Positions 23,318 through 35,800 of a DNA stretch of 64,000 nucleotides are shown here, piece by piece. Under the pieces are notes generated by a model. It ran no database searches and was not told the origin of the DNA. It saw only the letters and a list, made by a program, of their open reading frames with translations. How positions within the stretch are numbered: position 1 is the stretch's first letter; each line of letters begins with the position of its first letter. Both the position numbers and the translations under genes were made by a program. Origin of the DNA: Sycobia sp. Sy_11 (taxonomy: Eukaryota > Arthropoda > Insecta > Hymenoptera > Epichrysomallidae); assembly GCA_018907035.1 (NCBI GenBank), contig JACCIC010000003.1, forward strand, positions 4,910,001 through 4,974,000. Direction: 5' to 3'.

Positions 23318-23629
23318 GGCTCTGTGGAGATGGATTCCGCCGCCCCCCCCTCCAAGGACGCGGAGCGCGCGATCGCGAGGATCGGTGTGTGGTGCAGGTG
23401 TGGAGCTCGACGACCGACGCGGCGCGTGCAATCTCTGAATTCGCGTCTCGCGCTCGGGCGCATTCCAGGTTGCGGCGACGCTCGAAGCGGCCTCGGTAAC
23501 CTCCTCCAGCACTGTATGCGCGATCGTCGGACGATGTCTTTCTATGCCGCTTTGCGTAAGTGCTCGGAATTTTAAGCAGCGCGGGACCGGCCAACTGCAT
23601 CGGCCATCAATCTATAGCATACGTGAGAT

Positions 23630-26600
23630 GTTGAAAGAAGAAATTAGGGAAGCTTCGGTCGCTGTAAAATTATACAGTACGCGCTTGAATGTCGCAGATG
23701 AAAATGAATATGCGTCGAGGTAGAAAAGAGTCCCCTTCGACTGTACAACGAGGCTGAAATAAAAGACAAACCATATTTGCAAAAAATCGGAAATTTACAT
23801 ATTTTTAGACAAACGTTAGATTTACAGGGAGCAAGCTGTAACCTGTATTTCTCATGTCACTAAATAATATTATAATAATAATGGAATGCAAATACTTTTT
23901 TACTTTTCATTACCAAATATCTCGTTATCAGTACGGATGATTGTTCTGAAGCTTCCATCACACGTGTAATGCACACAAATGAAGCTGAGTGCAAAATAGT
24001 ATGATTTTTTACAGGAGACTATATTGTCGCTATATAGAGAAAAGCGCTATATAGTCTTTATAGAGAAAATATCGTCGCAAGCTAAAATCAATAACCACGC
24101 CATATATAACGCATTAGACAAATTTATATGGTTTTGAAATATTTGGATGCAAGCAAAACAGTTAAGATATCAGTTAAGTTTTTGAGAATACCATTAAAAA
24201 GATTCTAGTCGAATTGAAAAGTACGCAGAGAGAGTTGAAATTGAAATAAACGATAACTGCAAGCAAATGTTTGTGCACAATGTTAGGTAAGGCTATCTAT
24301 TAATCTATTATTTTCATTAATAATGCTATGCCATTTTACCCTTATCTCAATTCGGTTTACAGCATAGATTCGGCAAAAATACTATATGCAACACTGGTTT
24401 CAATCCTACTAGTAATCATCGTACTAAACAATCTCCTATTTAACAAATTATCATTTAAGCTTTCGTTTGGCAAAAAGGAAAACACACGTTTAAATGCAAC
24501 AAAAAGATATTGAATGCTTTAATTAGGAAAAATATTGCCATTGAATCGCCACCTTCAAATCAAAACCAACTTGTACAATTTATCCACCAGCGAAGATGAA
24601 CAACTGAGGCGAATATATCCGCAGTATTGCACATCAATTAGACATCAAATTTTCCATTTAGACAACTATAATAAGTACAAAAATTATTTCAAATGTAATA
24701 AATAAGTAATTACAATAAATTATTTTATTATTTACATTTGATTTCATTATTATTGAGTGACAGAGATTTTAAATACCTATAGAGAATACGAATAGAACAG
24801 TAGTTCATTTATGTGCGAATATGCACAAGATTTATTATTACATTTATCATAAAGCATAATCCTTAATATACGCTTCGATAACAAAGATAGATGATGAAAT
24901 GAGACTACCGACAGAGAATAAATAATTCGGTTTCCTTTAAATTCATAATGTATGTTTTGTGTCTCCCACGGAGAGTCAAAAAATTATTAAACACGATCGA
25001 GCCAATTTAAAAATGCGACTATCAATCTTTAAATGTCGTGAAAGCTGGTTACCAAAAAAAAAACATAATGTTAAATGAAAGAGATTAAAACTCGTCGACT
25101 TGTGTAAGTTTAAAATTCAATTACGTTCGTAATATTTGACTTTGCCGTCACCTGTAGGCCTAAAACACAAACGTGTATAGATAATAATATGTAAACAGTA
25201 TTAGAGCACGTAATATTAAACAGAATTTTACCATTATGAAAGAATTCTAAGGCTCAGACGAGCGGCATAATTAACTTCTTACATATATATACATATATAA
25301 GACCGCATGATAATCAAATGATCAAAACAGGCCAAACTTGCGTTGCAATAGAGATTTTTCTTTTTAATAAAATTCAAAACAGAATTATTCTATATGGAAA
25401 TTAATTATAAACTACATCTGTTTCAAATTCATTTACACTAATTGATAAAAAAGCGCTTAATCATCCCAATTAATTCCCTAAAATTTTTTGATACATTTAG
25501 CAATAAAGAAATAGACAGAGACAAGTTATTTTATTTAAGAATTTTAATTTATGCAAATACGACAAATGTGAATTTCATTTCAGACAAACATTAATTTCAT
25601 TACTTCCTTTGCTAATAATGACACCTGTAAATAATTATCGCTGCTTTTAAACTAATTGTACTTTAAATAAGCTATTATATTGATTTAGTAACTCTTGTTT
25701 GACTTTGAGTTCATTGTCATAATAAATTAATAAACTTTTAATAAAATAGATGTTTCTTTGTCGTTATACTTGAAATTGCAATTTAGTTATGCGATAACTT
25801 TTTTTTAAAAACTTCCATATACGTGTAAAGCAATTAATACGTTTGCATCAATAACAAATGTTACATTAATTTTATCGATCAACCAATCGATGAAGAAAGG
25901 CACCAAATCAGCTGTGAAAATTTTTGATATATTACCGTTTAATGCGTCACTCAAGCAATTTATACCAAATTTAGCACTTATTTACACTATTATTATTTTT
26001 CTTATTATAAATTAAGATATCTATAAGTCATAATAAGAATCCAAAAAAGAGACAGAACCTAATATAATTAAAAAATAATTCGATGTTAGTGAATGAAAAA
26101 ATTACATCTTTCTTTCTTTGAACACAGATTGATGAGTAATGCATCATGACTGAAGAATATGTTCGAAGTAAACAATCTGAAGATACCCATTTCTCATTAA
26201 GTTATCACAAAATAATACGCTTCAAGGTTCACATGTTTGTCAGATTATTATTATACTTATTTGTTGTACAGAAGTCAAGAAGCCTCCAAGTTTACGTTTA
26301 ATAAATGAGGGAAAAATTGGATGAAAAGGTATATCCAATATTTTAGAGAAAATTCATATTGGAATAACCATGATTTATTGTAGTGGGCATCTCAATCTTG
26401 TGACGTCGGTTAAAGATCCATTATGTAAAAAAAAAAGAATATTGCTGAAACTATCCAATACCAGCATTTCTTTGAGCTTAGGGTTATGATCACAGGCATT
26501 AGGATGATAGTCAATTTGATTATTTTATTTCAAATAGATTCTCACAAGAATAATTGGATATTTAACGTAAATATGCTAAGAGCAGCAAAGACTACAAATC

Positions 26601-27290
26601 GCTGTGTCAGTATTTACGTATGAGCCACGACTATATGCGATTCGCGCATACTAAGAAAATAGTTGCATGCGTCTAATCAATTGTCGCTGGTTGCTTATTT
26701 CCAGTATATAGCCACAATAATAATTTCCTATTATAAAAACAGCTATATTATAGTAATAAAAAAAAACTTCCGTTGCTTGACGCATATTATTAGAGTTATT
26801 AATTGTCATACTGTAATCATACAATAAAATGATAATCGTGACAGTCACAACATCGTGAAGTGAGGCAAGAAAGTAGATAAGTTCCTACGAATCAGCGCAT
26901 TTCTGCGCAAACATCAGACTATATTTAGCTGTATATAAATATATATGGTAAAGACAAATATCTCAAAGAGAAACAAGTGCGCAACGTTGTAATGCACTGG
27001 TAAAATTATACTACCCGTGAAAGGCAGGATAAATGCCGATTTGCCAGGGGCGGAAAATTCAGACACGAATTCTATAGCCCATTTCCGTGTTTATTTTGGA
27101 ATTCGGGTTAGAGTAAATAGAGAAGTATGTCAAGTGTCTGGGTTGAAAACCCTCCACCTTCTCATGACGTACAAAGAAGTTCGTTCGGATACTTGATGCT
27201 TTTACGACGTAGAGAACAGACAAATCGACGAAGCAGAAATTATTAACCGAGAAACTTGGACTTCTCAAAATCGCTTAGCAAATAATGTCT
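23630..27290. other. AT-rich desert
   Basis: No gene seen in about 3.7 kb. The only internal structure noted is a short local duplication of GCTATATAG at 24030-24060. Frames of 61-69 codons (24328, 26848 minus, 27268 minus) lack features. Confidence 0.5.
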
Positions 27291-27301
27291 ACTTCCGTAA
27301 G

Positions 27302-27553
27302 TTAGAATTAAAAATTCAACTTATGTCGACTGTTCTGAATTAAATTAATATTTTTATCGGTCTTACAGTTTTATAATATAATATATTAGCTAAAATAAAG
27401 ACAGTCAGATTATCCTAGTTTATGTTCACCCCGTAGATTTTATTTTAGATTCTACTGGGGTGAACATAAACAAGGACAGTCTGACTGTCATTATTTTAGC
27501 TAATATATTATATTATAAAGACTGTAAGACCGATAAAAATATTTATTAATTTA
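27302..27553. repeat. Long inverted repeat (two repeat-family tails, opposed)
   Basis: Arms 27341-27437 and 27451-27553 are reverse complements over about 97 nt around a 13-nt spacer, with few substitutions and a 4-nt deletion in the left arm. The left arm continues to 27302 with sequence also present at 51541-51690. So this is two copies of the tail of one repeat family, facing each other, rather than a symmetrical element. The family tail includes TCTGACTGTCATTATTTTAG and GTAAGACCGATAAAAAT. Such a palindrome would extrude or form a dsRNA hairpin if transcribed. Confidence 0.85.
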
Positions 27554-27624
27554 CTTCCTTAAGTGAATACTGAAAACGCTGGGTGAGCGTCTAGTTAAAA
27601 TTTTACTACTCACCGTTGAAGATA

Positions 27625-28015
27625 TTAAGTGGACTAAAAAGTAATGCGGTTACTTCGAATTTAGATATTCGCCTATTATTTATCAATTCATTCATTAATT
27701 TAAAATTGATACTAAGATATTTTACGCTACGACTATAGAGCTTCCAATTTTCAAATGTATGATAAAATGGTTCATAAAGTAGCAGAAGATATATGTATAT
27801 GGTATTGCATACTTTTTAGACAACGGTAGTTATACCATGGTTATTACCAAGAATATGTGCAACGTTTATCCAAACGCACAAATGCATCAGAATCCGAAAT
27901 TAGAAATTGATTGGATCAGATCGGTCATTCGAAGAGTATGCTTTACCATTCCTTACAGCATTTGATGGGTTATGTAATTAAAATCGGATTTTCATTAGAG
28001 ACAAACGTAAAATTT
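27625..28015 (+). pseudogene. Decayed mariner-type transposon, 5' part
   Basis: GGACTAAAAAGTAATGCGGT at 27631-27650, preceded by a TA, resembles the terminal repeat of mariner elements of the type common in Hymenoptera. From ATG 27755 one frame runs to about 28010 with two stops. It includes KVAEDICIWY (compare the AA.NI..VYG block of mariner transposases) and near the end HLMGYVIKIGFSLETN, which lines up with the H-L-x-x-x-G-x-V-x-K-L-x-x-WVPHEL block of the helix-turn-helix region. The catalytic half is missing: the sequence passes into the 28.0-28.3 kb repeat copy. Family assignment is by remembered motif pattern. Confidence 0.45.
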
Positions 28016-28065
28016 AGTACATTGTAACAAAAACATAACGATGAAATGAGAATAAAGTGTATCGT

Positions 28066-28310
28066 AAGCCGCGCCCGCTCGAAACGTCGGACTTAGCAGA
28101 TGAAAAAATTCGATACATTTGCTAGTGGGGATTGTAAGATTGTCCTTTACTAACAGTTGTACATTGATTTTTATTTTTATTCTTTTTACAAATAATATTT
28201 GTATTTGAGATTTTACGGGAATGATCATAAACAAGGGTTGTCTGACTGTCATTATAATTATATTATTTTATATGAAGATTGTAAGACCGACAAAAATATA
28301 TTTTAGTAAA
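28066..28310 (+). repeat. Diverged third copy of the ribozyme-like repeat family
   Basis: CGAAACGTCGGA at 28080-28091 matches the core of the minus-strand copy at 51.86 kb. TTTACTAACA and a T-rich stretch follow. Then from about 28206 comes the same tail as the inverted repeat (ATAAACAAGG, TCTGACTGTCATTA, GTAAGACCGACAAAAATAT). The order and orientation match the 51.5-51.9 kb copy, so the shared unit is core, spacer, tail. The first half of the core (CTGANGA) is not recognisable here. Confidence 0.65.
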
Positions 28311-28319
28311 GGATAAACT

Positions 28320-30880
28320 GAATGTATTTAGATAGATGATAAAATGTATCGATTATAAACGCATACCGAGTAAATTAAACTCAAAGTAAATTTAACTGAT
28401 AAGCGATTGTCCGCATTCGAGCGTCGACTATAAATTGGAACCTTAAACGCTCTCAAGTGCAAAAAACGCTTTTCTGTAAGTTCTCACGATGCAATTTTCA
28501 TTATTTCCATTACATATAATTGTTAGGAAAGCCGAATGTATTAAGCATGGAAGTGGAAACAATTCCATGACATTCAATCGAATCTATCAACTACTTTAAG
28601 CCAACCTTGGTCGATAATCCATGAACAATTGTATCGAATTAGTTAATTTATTCGTTTGAATTAAACGACAAAATAATATTAATTTCCGGTTCACCTAATA
28701 ATCGGCATAATTAATGATATACGTGCCTAGCAAAAGCGTTGTGTCAATAAAAATTCTTGATTAGCAGCACTTGAATAACCTTTAATATTAATTATATTTA
28801 ATCAAATAATCATGTGAATTATATAAATAGCTCGAACGCCATACTAATAATATTCCAATATGAGCTTTATAGATTTTGTTGAAGTGCCTTAATCAGTAAT
28901 TTTATTTAATTCACCATCCAACTTGTATTGACATGTAACGATTTCTTTCATATAATTGTGCAAGTTAGCAATAATTTTGAAGATGACGTAATACTTGTTT
29001 ATTTTTTTTTTAGTATTAATGCGAAGAAGGTGAATCATATAAAGATTAAATAAAGCGTAATAAAAACTTAAATAAATACTTATAAAAGACTAAAAGATAA
29101 TCGATGTATTTTTATATATAGTTTGAGACGCTGTTAAAGCATTCTATAATGAATATTTTCTAGTCAAATAAGAAATATAAAAGCAATGAAAACCTACTAA
29201 AACCTATACAGCTGTCCACTTATCTTGAGAAGTCAAGATTCAAATTCACAAATAATCTCATTTTTAAGTAGACCTACATGCATGTCCGCCTTTATTGTTA
29301 AACAAATATATTTTTATACGTGATAGTTTTTTAGATCCGCGTTCAAACAAAGATATTTTAATCATAAATTGAAAAAATTAATCGAATTTTCATCATAAAA
29401 ATGTGCATTGTTGCATAAAATCTCGAGGCGCATTCGTTATTTGGATTGCGAGCCCTACAGCCCTACGCTATCTTCCAATTTCGCATTCGCCTATCTTAAC
29501 AACATGGCCAATAACTTTGATACGCTCTTCATCTATAAAATTCTGGACATTTATGCACACTTTCCATCCCTCCGAATATTTTTTCCTGACACGTTCTTTT
29601 CGTCTACAATGGTATATTCGCGCAGCGCTCTAGTTTACCTTAATTTTCCGAATATAAAAAATCAAATTTTTATCATTTTAATTTCATCTGTTAATTGTTT
29701 CACGTACTAAGAGGTTTACAGCGAAAAATGACTTAGAGAAATTCGTAGGCGATCACCTCGCTGATGATTTTAACCATAACATGGAAATCAATGTGAACCA
29801 GCTGATTTCAAATGAAAGTTGTTATTTTACTATACTAAGTTGTTGTTTTAGATGGTAACATTTAGGTTTGTCGTGGAATACGAGAGGAATATCACACGTC
29901 GAGTAAACAAATTCAAATAGGTCTACGCACATAGAAATGTAGTTTTTTTAGTTACTATCAGTCAAAGTTTGATCTTTTTAGATGACCTAGTATAGGAAGA
30001 CAATTCAACCTTATACTAGGATTTTCTATATTAGCATAACTAAATCCATCAACTCAAATGGTTAAAATTTTTAAAAATACTCATGTTTATCTAAGCATTG
30101 TTTACATAAACCCTCATGTTTATCGTGAAACAATTTTGTGGTTGAAATATAATTAGTTATCATTTATATTAAGGAATTTTATTTTATTTTAAATTGCGTA
30201 AGTGTTTTTTTAACTTTATGACCCCGCCTCCCCATATCTTCTTGCGAATTAAAAAATAGTTCTAATCATTCTCTTGTATTATTGTTAATTTACAAAAAAA
30301 TGATATATATTACTAATAGTTTTACAAAAAGTTAATGAAAATCAGTAAATAATGAAATTAATTTTAAGTGTCGCCGTATGGCTCGATGAAATCCTATTCA
30401 TATTTCTGCATTATATTCATTTAGCACGAACTTGTTTGGGCTGTATGAAATATATTTAAAACTCGAACCCATTTCTACTCTTGTTCTTCCTTTATTGTAA
30501 ATAAAAGAAAAATTTACTCATTTTAAATATCACCTAAAAAAGTCAATGGCCCATATAAAATTTCGTAAGATTTTCAAGACTCCCTTTGCCTCTGAAATCT
30601 TTATGTAATTTAAGAATAATCCATATGGCAGAATAGAAAATGCGATGACGGCGCTACCTTAAAACAAACGAAAACGAACCAAAGTTTAAGTTGCATGTTG
30701 AGGATTAAATAAGCAAAACAAAATTAAAGTTACCCGCAGCATAATTTATTATTGAAAGCATATGTGAATCTTGTTGGAAGTTGGCCAAAAATCAAAACAC
30801 GAATAACAGCAGATCAGTGACCTACTAATTCGCCACGAAAACTCATTATTATATCTTCATTATGTATTTATAGAGCGACA
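28320..30880. other. AT-rich desert
   Basis: A moderately GC patch at 29400-29640 is open on the + strand (100 codons, 29408-29710) and partly open on the minus strand. Neither frame has a recognisable motif or supported splice sites. No other item was seen. Confidence 0.4.
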
Positions 30881-30889
30881 AACACAATT

Positions 30890-31440
30890 ATAAATCCAAT
30901 GGAATTTGATGTATTATATAAATCCACTGAATTGGAACGTCGAAGGGGAGAGCGCAGTTCTTCGCATAATCCTCGAAAAAAAAATCACTCGATTGCCTTC
31001 GAGCTCGGATACGGGAACCGAGACCTGCTGGCGCATCTCGCGCCAGGGATCGTCGACTTCACCCGAGCGTCCCGAACCGCCGCGCTCCTCGGCCGAGTTC
31101 TTTATAACCGCGGCGCCGATTCTGGAATAAGAACGACCCCGGGGCGTGCATGACGAGCAAACCCGACTCGAATTCCCCTCAAGGGGATCGATGCGGCGGC
31201 TGTGTCAGTGACCGTCCTCGGCGACGACAAGCCCTATTGCGATATATATATATAAAATGTATAGAAGAAAGAGGGAGGCGGACAAAAGCCGTGGGGCAAG
31301 ACATTCGATTATTTCCGAAGAGAGAAAGAGCCGCGACGCGGCTTTTCCTCTCTCACGGCTCCTCATTCCCTCTTCTTCTTGCTCGGAATTCCTTTTGTGT
31401 CTGTGTGTGTGCACGCGCATGCGTTCTCTTTTTTATTTTT
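30890..31440. other. GC/CpG-rich island
   Basis: CpG-rich from about 30930, with a short TA run at 31240-31255, a GA-rich patch and a GT run near 31400-31412. Overlapping frames of 67-110 codons have no domain. Confidence 0.45.
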
Positions 31441-32150
31441 ACTTCATTTGTTTGTCATAGTTCAGTTACATTATTTATATAATTGAATAGTCATAAACAA
31501 ATTGGTGACATTTAATGTATAGAATTTTACAAGAATGTAGCTATTAGTTCAGGAACCTTAAACATCTCTAAACTAAGAACTTTCTGATAAGATATTCCTT
31601 ACCTTCATCTCGTAGCTCGAAGGTCGAAAAATTAAATCATTATTTGAATCGAACAAGAACGCGGCGATATTAAATGTCTATTGTAATACTTGAAAATCGC
31701 TTTGCCAAAAGAATTTTTCGAGTGTCTCTTAACGATAAGACACATTTTAATTTTGACATTTTTTGGCTGACTTTTGTATAAAATTTCATAAAGATATAAA
31801 TTTCATTAATAACCAAGTTTCAAAAATGCAATATTCCCTTTTTTACGGTATTTCGATTATAATTAACTTATGTCCGATTTATCATGACCTTGAAAATCAA
31901 AATTGTGTTAACACCATTATAACCATAGTAACTATAACCAAATAATTAATGGAAAAAATCACAAAATTTCCTCTGAAAACAATTATCCTCCGAAACATTC
32001 TTCCCCCGATTTGGCTCCTCCCTCGTTCTACCCAAAACGAAACTGCCCCGCTTCGTTACTCTCAGGCTAATAGTGCGCAAATATATAGATACTAGCATCG
32101 ACCCTAGTAATATGTAACTTTCAGTTTTACAAGAATCCTATATATATATA
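31441..32150. other. AT-rich spacer
   Basis: No gene seen. Ends with a short TA run at 32140-32156. Confidence 0.5.
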
Positions 32151-32154
32151 TATA

Positions 32155-32400
32155 TAGTGAAACTTCCCACCAGACAGCTGATGGACATAACGACTTTGCC
32201 TTCTTCGGCCGGGCTGCGCGTCCTTAGGGCTCAGGGAGAGGGGGCCAAGCCGACGAACTCGTCGCGTCGCGCCCGCTGCACGAACAGCCGAATAGGCATC
32301 ATTAAAGCGCCCGTGTGCGTGCCGTCCCCCGGAGTGTCGAACGTGGGTAATGAGCTGGGAGCGCGAGATTTTGCACGCCTCTGGACGTTCTTTTTTCTTT
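32155..32400. other. Small GC-rich island
   Basis: CpG-rich DNA ending in T-rich sequence. The + strand frame 32157-32471 (104 codons) has no recognisable domain and turns to poly-Phe where the T-rich sequence begins. Confidence 0.4.
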
Positions 32401-33555
32401 GTTTTTTATTTTTTGTTTTTTTTTTGTTCGTCGATCTTTCTCTTTCACGCGAATTAGTATATATTATTTAGCTTGAGAAATGTTTTTGAAGTGTATATAC
32501 GCATTATAATAAGAAGAATTTTTAAGTTTTTATGTAAGATAAAATAAATTGAGAATTCACCTCGGAATTCATTGTAGACTTGATGAAACATGATTTAAAT
32601 AATTAATGTTCTAAGCCAGCTAAAATTATTAAATAAAAATTCTTGATTAGTTTTATAAACTGATTGTATTATTCAACTATGATTTTATATGATCTATAGT
32701 ATAAAATTTAAATTATGTTATTTTCTTTTTTATATTAACCAAAAACAATTGTTATTTATGTTCAAAATTTTGAAAGAAATCGTCACTATTAAAATCGCGT
32801 GGCTCAATATTTCTAAGATTCAACAATGCTTTTTCTTTAATAATAGAATATCTATGTGCACTATACGCAAGCAGCCTATTACATTGTAAAAAATTTGTTT
32901 TATTAGAAACTAACATCCCCTGTTCATTTTTTTGAACGAACGTTTCTGTAGATCGTATCCTTTAATATATACTGATCCTTTAATCGTATCCTTTAATATA
33001 TACTGATAATAAAACTATTTGAAAATGCAACTATTCAAGATTTGTATAATGTTATCATGCAATTCTTCGAAAGTCAAGTTTTCCGTACATTTACCTGACA
33101 CACCCTCAAACAAATCAAGTACTATTTTAATCTTGTTTTAATTAAAAGTCCGGAAGACCACTTTTGAATTTCTATATTTTATATTTATATCTTATACATT
33201 TAAGTATATTTGTCAACATCATTAGAATTTATACTTTTTCATTGATATGGAGTTACAATACCTTTATTATTATATAGTAACAAAGAATATATGTCTTACT
33301 ACGTGTCCCTGTTACAAAAAATCTTTTTCCAAAAATTAACTTTGAAATAATAATGTTACAATTTCTTTATTTAAAACCAGATACGAACAATACTTAATTT
33401 AACCTTTTTGCACAAAATTATCTATTATACCAGATACAGAGCCAAATGTGAAACTTCTTACATGCGTTATATACGTTAATAAAAAAAAAAGAAGAAAAAA
33501 AAATCATGACTGCAATCGTACGAGAAATGTGTAGGCAGGCTAATAAGCACGCGAA
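32401..33555. other. AT-rich spacer with a short tandem repeat
   Basis: No gene seen. Contains the direct repeat at 32952-33007. Confidence 0.5.
32952..33007. repeat. Exact 25-bp direct repeat
   Basis: The same 25 bases (starting ATCGTATCCTTTAATATATA) occur at 32952-32976 and 32983-33007 with a 6-nt spacer and no mismatches. This implies a recent duplication. Confidence 0.9.
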
Positions 33556-33559
33556 TATC

Positions 33560-33800
33560 CGCATATCTCTGTGCATGTTATGAGCGAAGCCGCGAAGGCT
33601 TCGTTATTATGTAAACAATTGCCCCGCGCGCAGTCTCCGAAATCAGAGCGCCGGGACGAGAGAGAGAGGGGGGAGGGAGAGAGAGCGCGCAGAGCACCTG
33701 TGTACCCGGCCCGCGATAACGTCCCGGCACGTTCGTATAGTAGTTTTCCACGCGCGTCGCGTCGATCAGGTTTTTTTCCAACTTCCCAGCCACGTCTCGG
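33560..33800. other. Small GC-rich island
   Basis: CpG-rich, with a GA/GGGA purine tract at 33658-33687. The + strand frame from 33571 extends into the TA run and is not called. Confidence 0.4.
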
Positions 33801-33858
33801 GCTTTTCTTTAAATACTACGTGTACCTATACCGTGGGTTAATTTTTTTTAACTCAATC

Positions 33859-33859
<1 letters not shown>

Positions 33860-33914
<55 letters not shown>
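33860..33914. repeat. (TA)27 microsatellite
   Basis: Perfect 55-nt run just beyond the 33.6-kb island. Confidence 0.95.
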
Positions 33915-33916
<2 letters not shown>

Positions 33917-34562
33917 ATTGTATTACATTCTCATTGACGTGTTTCAAACAATAAATGTTTTATTAGAATTTCAGATGTATTTTTCCCCCCCATAAATCTT
34001 TGGTAGTCTATTTACTTCTAGTACAATGTAAAATATTTGGTACGACGCTTGTATCTTTATGTGCTAATGCTTATTGAATTGGATTACAGAAGAACAGTTT
34101 TTAATCATTTGTAAAATGTCTACAGATAAGTAAGAATACACGGTGTTTGTTTACTCGATTGTTAAATAAAGCGTATATTTGTTTGTAATTGAAAATCTCA
34201 GGCTGTTAATTTTTATTTAAATAAGAAAAATAATCGCGATATATATTTTCACAAAAACTAACCTCAACTAGCAACTTTAGCATCGTTTTCCGGATCTTGG
34301 TGAAAATTACAGTCTAATTTCAGTCACTATTATGTAAATTGATTTTTACTTTGTTCGACTTACCCTCATCGTTTCGCTCGGGGATAATCTGTCTCGCGAA
34401 ATAAATATAATCAACTTAAACAGTCGTATTAAAATGTATTATTTTATATGTTGACTTTTTACAGTGAAGTTCCTCGCAAAGTCAAACTTTTTGGGACAAG
34501 TTTATCATCAGTTCTCTAATAAGAATCCATTTAAAATTAGATAAAATTAAATACTTTTCCCT

Positions 34563-34565
<3 letters not shown>

Positions 34566-34612
<47 letters not shown>
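34566..34612. repeat. (TA)23 microsatellite
   Basis: Perfect 47-nt run. Directly downstream, a 19-bp unit (ATTTTTATATTTCAAATTT-like) is repeated at 34614-34646. Confidence 0.95.
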
Positions 34613-34615
<3 letters not shown>

Positions 34616-34649
34616 TTTTATATTTCAAATTTTTATATTTCAAATTTGA

Positions 34650-35800
34650 AATCGTTGTGAAAGCTATTTTATTGGTGTAGCTATTGATTATAAATTATTA
34701 TAAAATAATTAAGTTAATGCCAGTAGATAAATCTTAAACAAATATAACGTGAATCTGCAATTCTAGTTGATAATACTTTAATCACAAAATTTTCTAAATC
34801 ATTATTCAAATGTAGTGAGAGACTTGCAGATCTTTGTGCTTGATGCTTGCTACAAAAAAAATTTAACATCTCGGTCTAATTTAGTTAACTTCAATCGTAA
34901 GCCTTTTCGTTTTTTTAAATCGAGTCGATTCTTTTTGTCCACTTATAACAAAATCGTTTATTCAGATCATAAATTTAGATTCAATTAAATAGAACGCTAA
35001 GGCAATATTATTAGTGATTTATCTATTTAGTTTAAATACTTAGTTTTCATTCAAAGATCTATCATCGATATTTTATATTATTCAGCATAAGCTCTAAGAT
35101 GATAAGTTCAAACTAGCTTATCATTTTGCATATCTGTGCGTTCTTTTTTATACTGTCATTCAATTTTCTGATTTTTCATTAATTCTGATTGACAGAAGTG
35201 ATTTGTTTAAAAGAAACTTTTTCTTTTAAGTCACTAAACAGCTGACAAAGTCGTTAGATGCTTAGCAAGAACACATAAGGCAGTATTGCTCAGTTGTTAG
35301 TCGCATTGATGGAGTTGACGCACATTTTCAAAATTTTTGCAATAAACACATATTTGGTATAAATCGCTTAAGTAAATGGAACCAACAAGAATCTCTGTTA
35401 CTACTTCGACAAGATTTTCAAAATCGTATTATAATGTTCCTGGAAATTGTCTGATATATGTAGTCTTTAAAAGATATCACGGCTCTTTTATTTCAAGCTT
35501 ATCGCTCAAGAAATAACTAATGCTATCAAACAGTTTCAGAAATCATTTCAAGTGGTTCCTCTTCGAAGAAATTTCAGTTCAATATCCTTTTTAGATGAGT
35601 CTTCTACTAACAGTACTATTAGCCAAGGACATAGTTAAGCGTCTTTATCAACTTTCTCTAGCACCATTTGTATAAATAAATTTTAAGAAAATACCTTTTA
35701 AGAAAACAGATTAACAATGAAAATTATTAATAAGGCTTAAAGTTACGGTTACTAGTTCCATTTTCCATTAAATTTTGAAAGTAATTTAATTCTAAATTTA
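34650..35800. other. AT-rich spacer with paired GATA sites
   Basis: No gene seen. ATGATAAG (35099-35106) and CTTATCAT (35117-35124) form an inverted pair of GATA-type sites 10 nt apart. Confidence 0.4.

Larger units (their letters stand above)
22780..23620. other. GC/CpG-rich island with upstream TATA box
   Basis: An isolated CpG-rich block inside the AT-rich desert. A TATAAAAG lies at its left edge. Several mutually overlapping frames occur on both strands, the longest 209 codons on the minus strand (23600-22971). That one runs through the internal TA repeat and is Arg/Ala/Ser-rich with no domain, so I do not call it. A TATA-containing promoter reading to the right is the most economical reading. 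Confidence 0.45.

Noticed and set aside
22971..23600. 209-codon minus-strand open frame, the longest in the window
   Set aside because: It crosses a TA/CA microsatellite, is Arg/Ala/Ser-rich as expected from CpG-rich DNA, overlaps other open frames on both strands and has no recognisable domain.
29408..29710. 100-codon + strand frame in a GC-richer patch
   Set aside because: The opposite strand is also partly open here, neither translation has a motif, and no splice sites fit.
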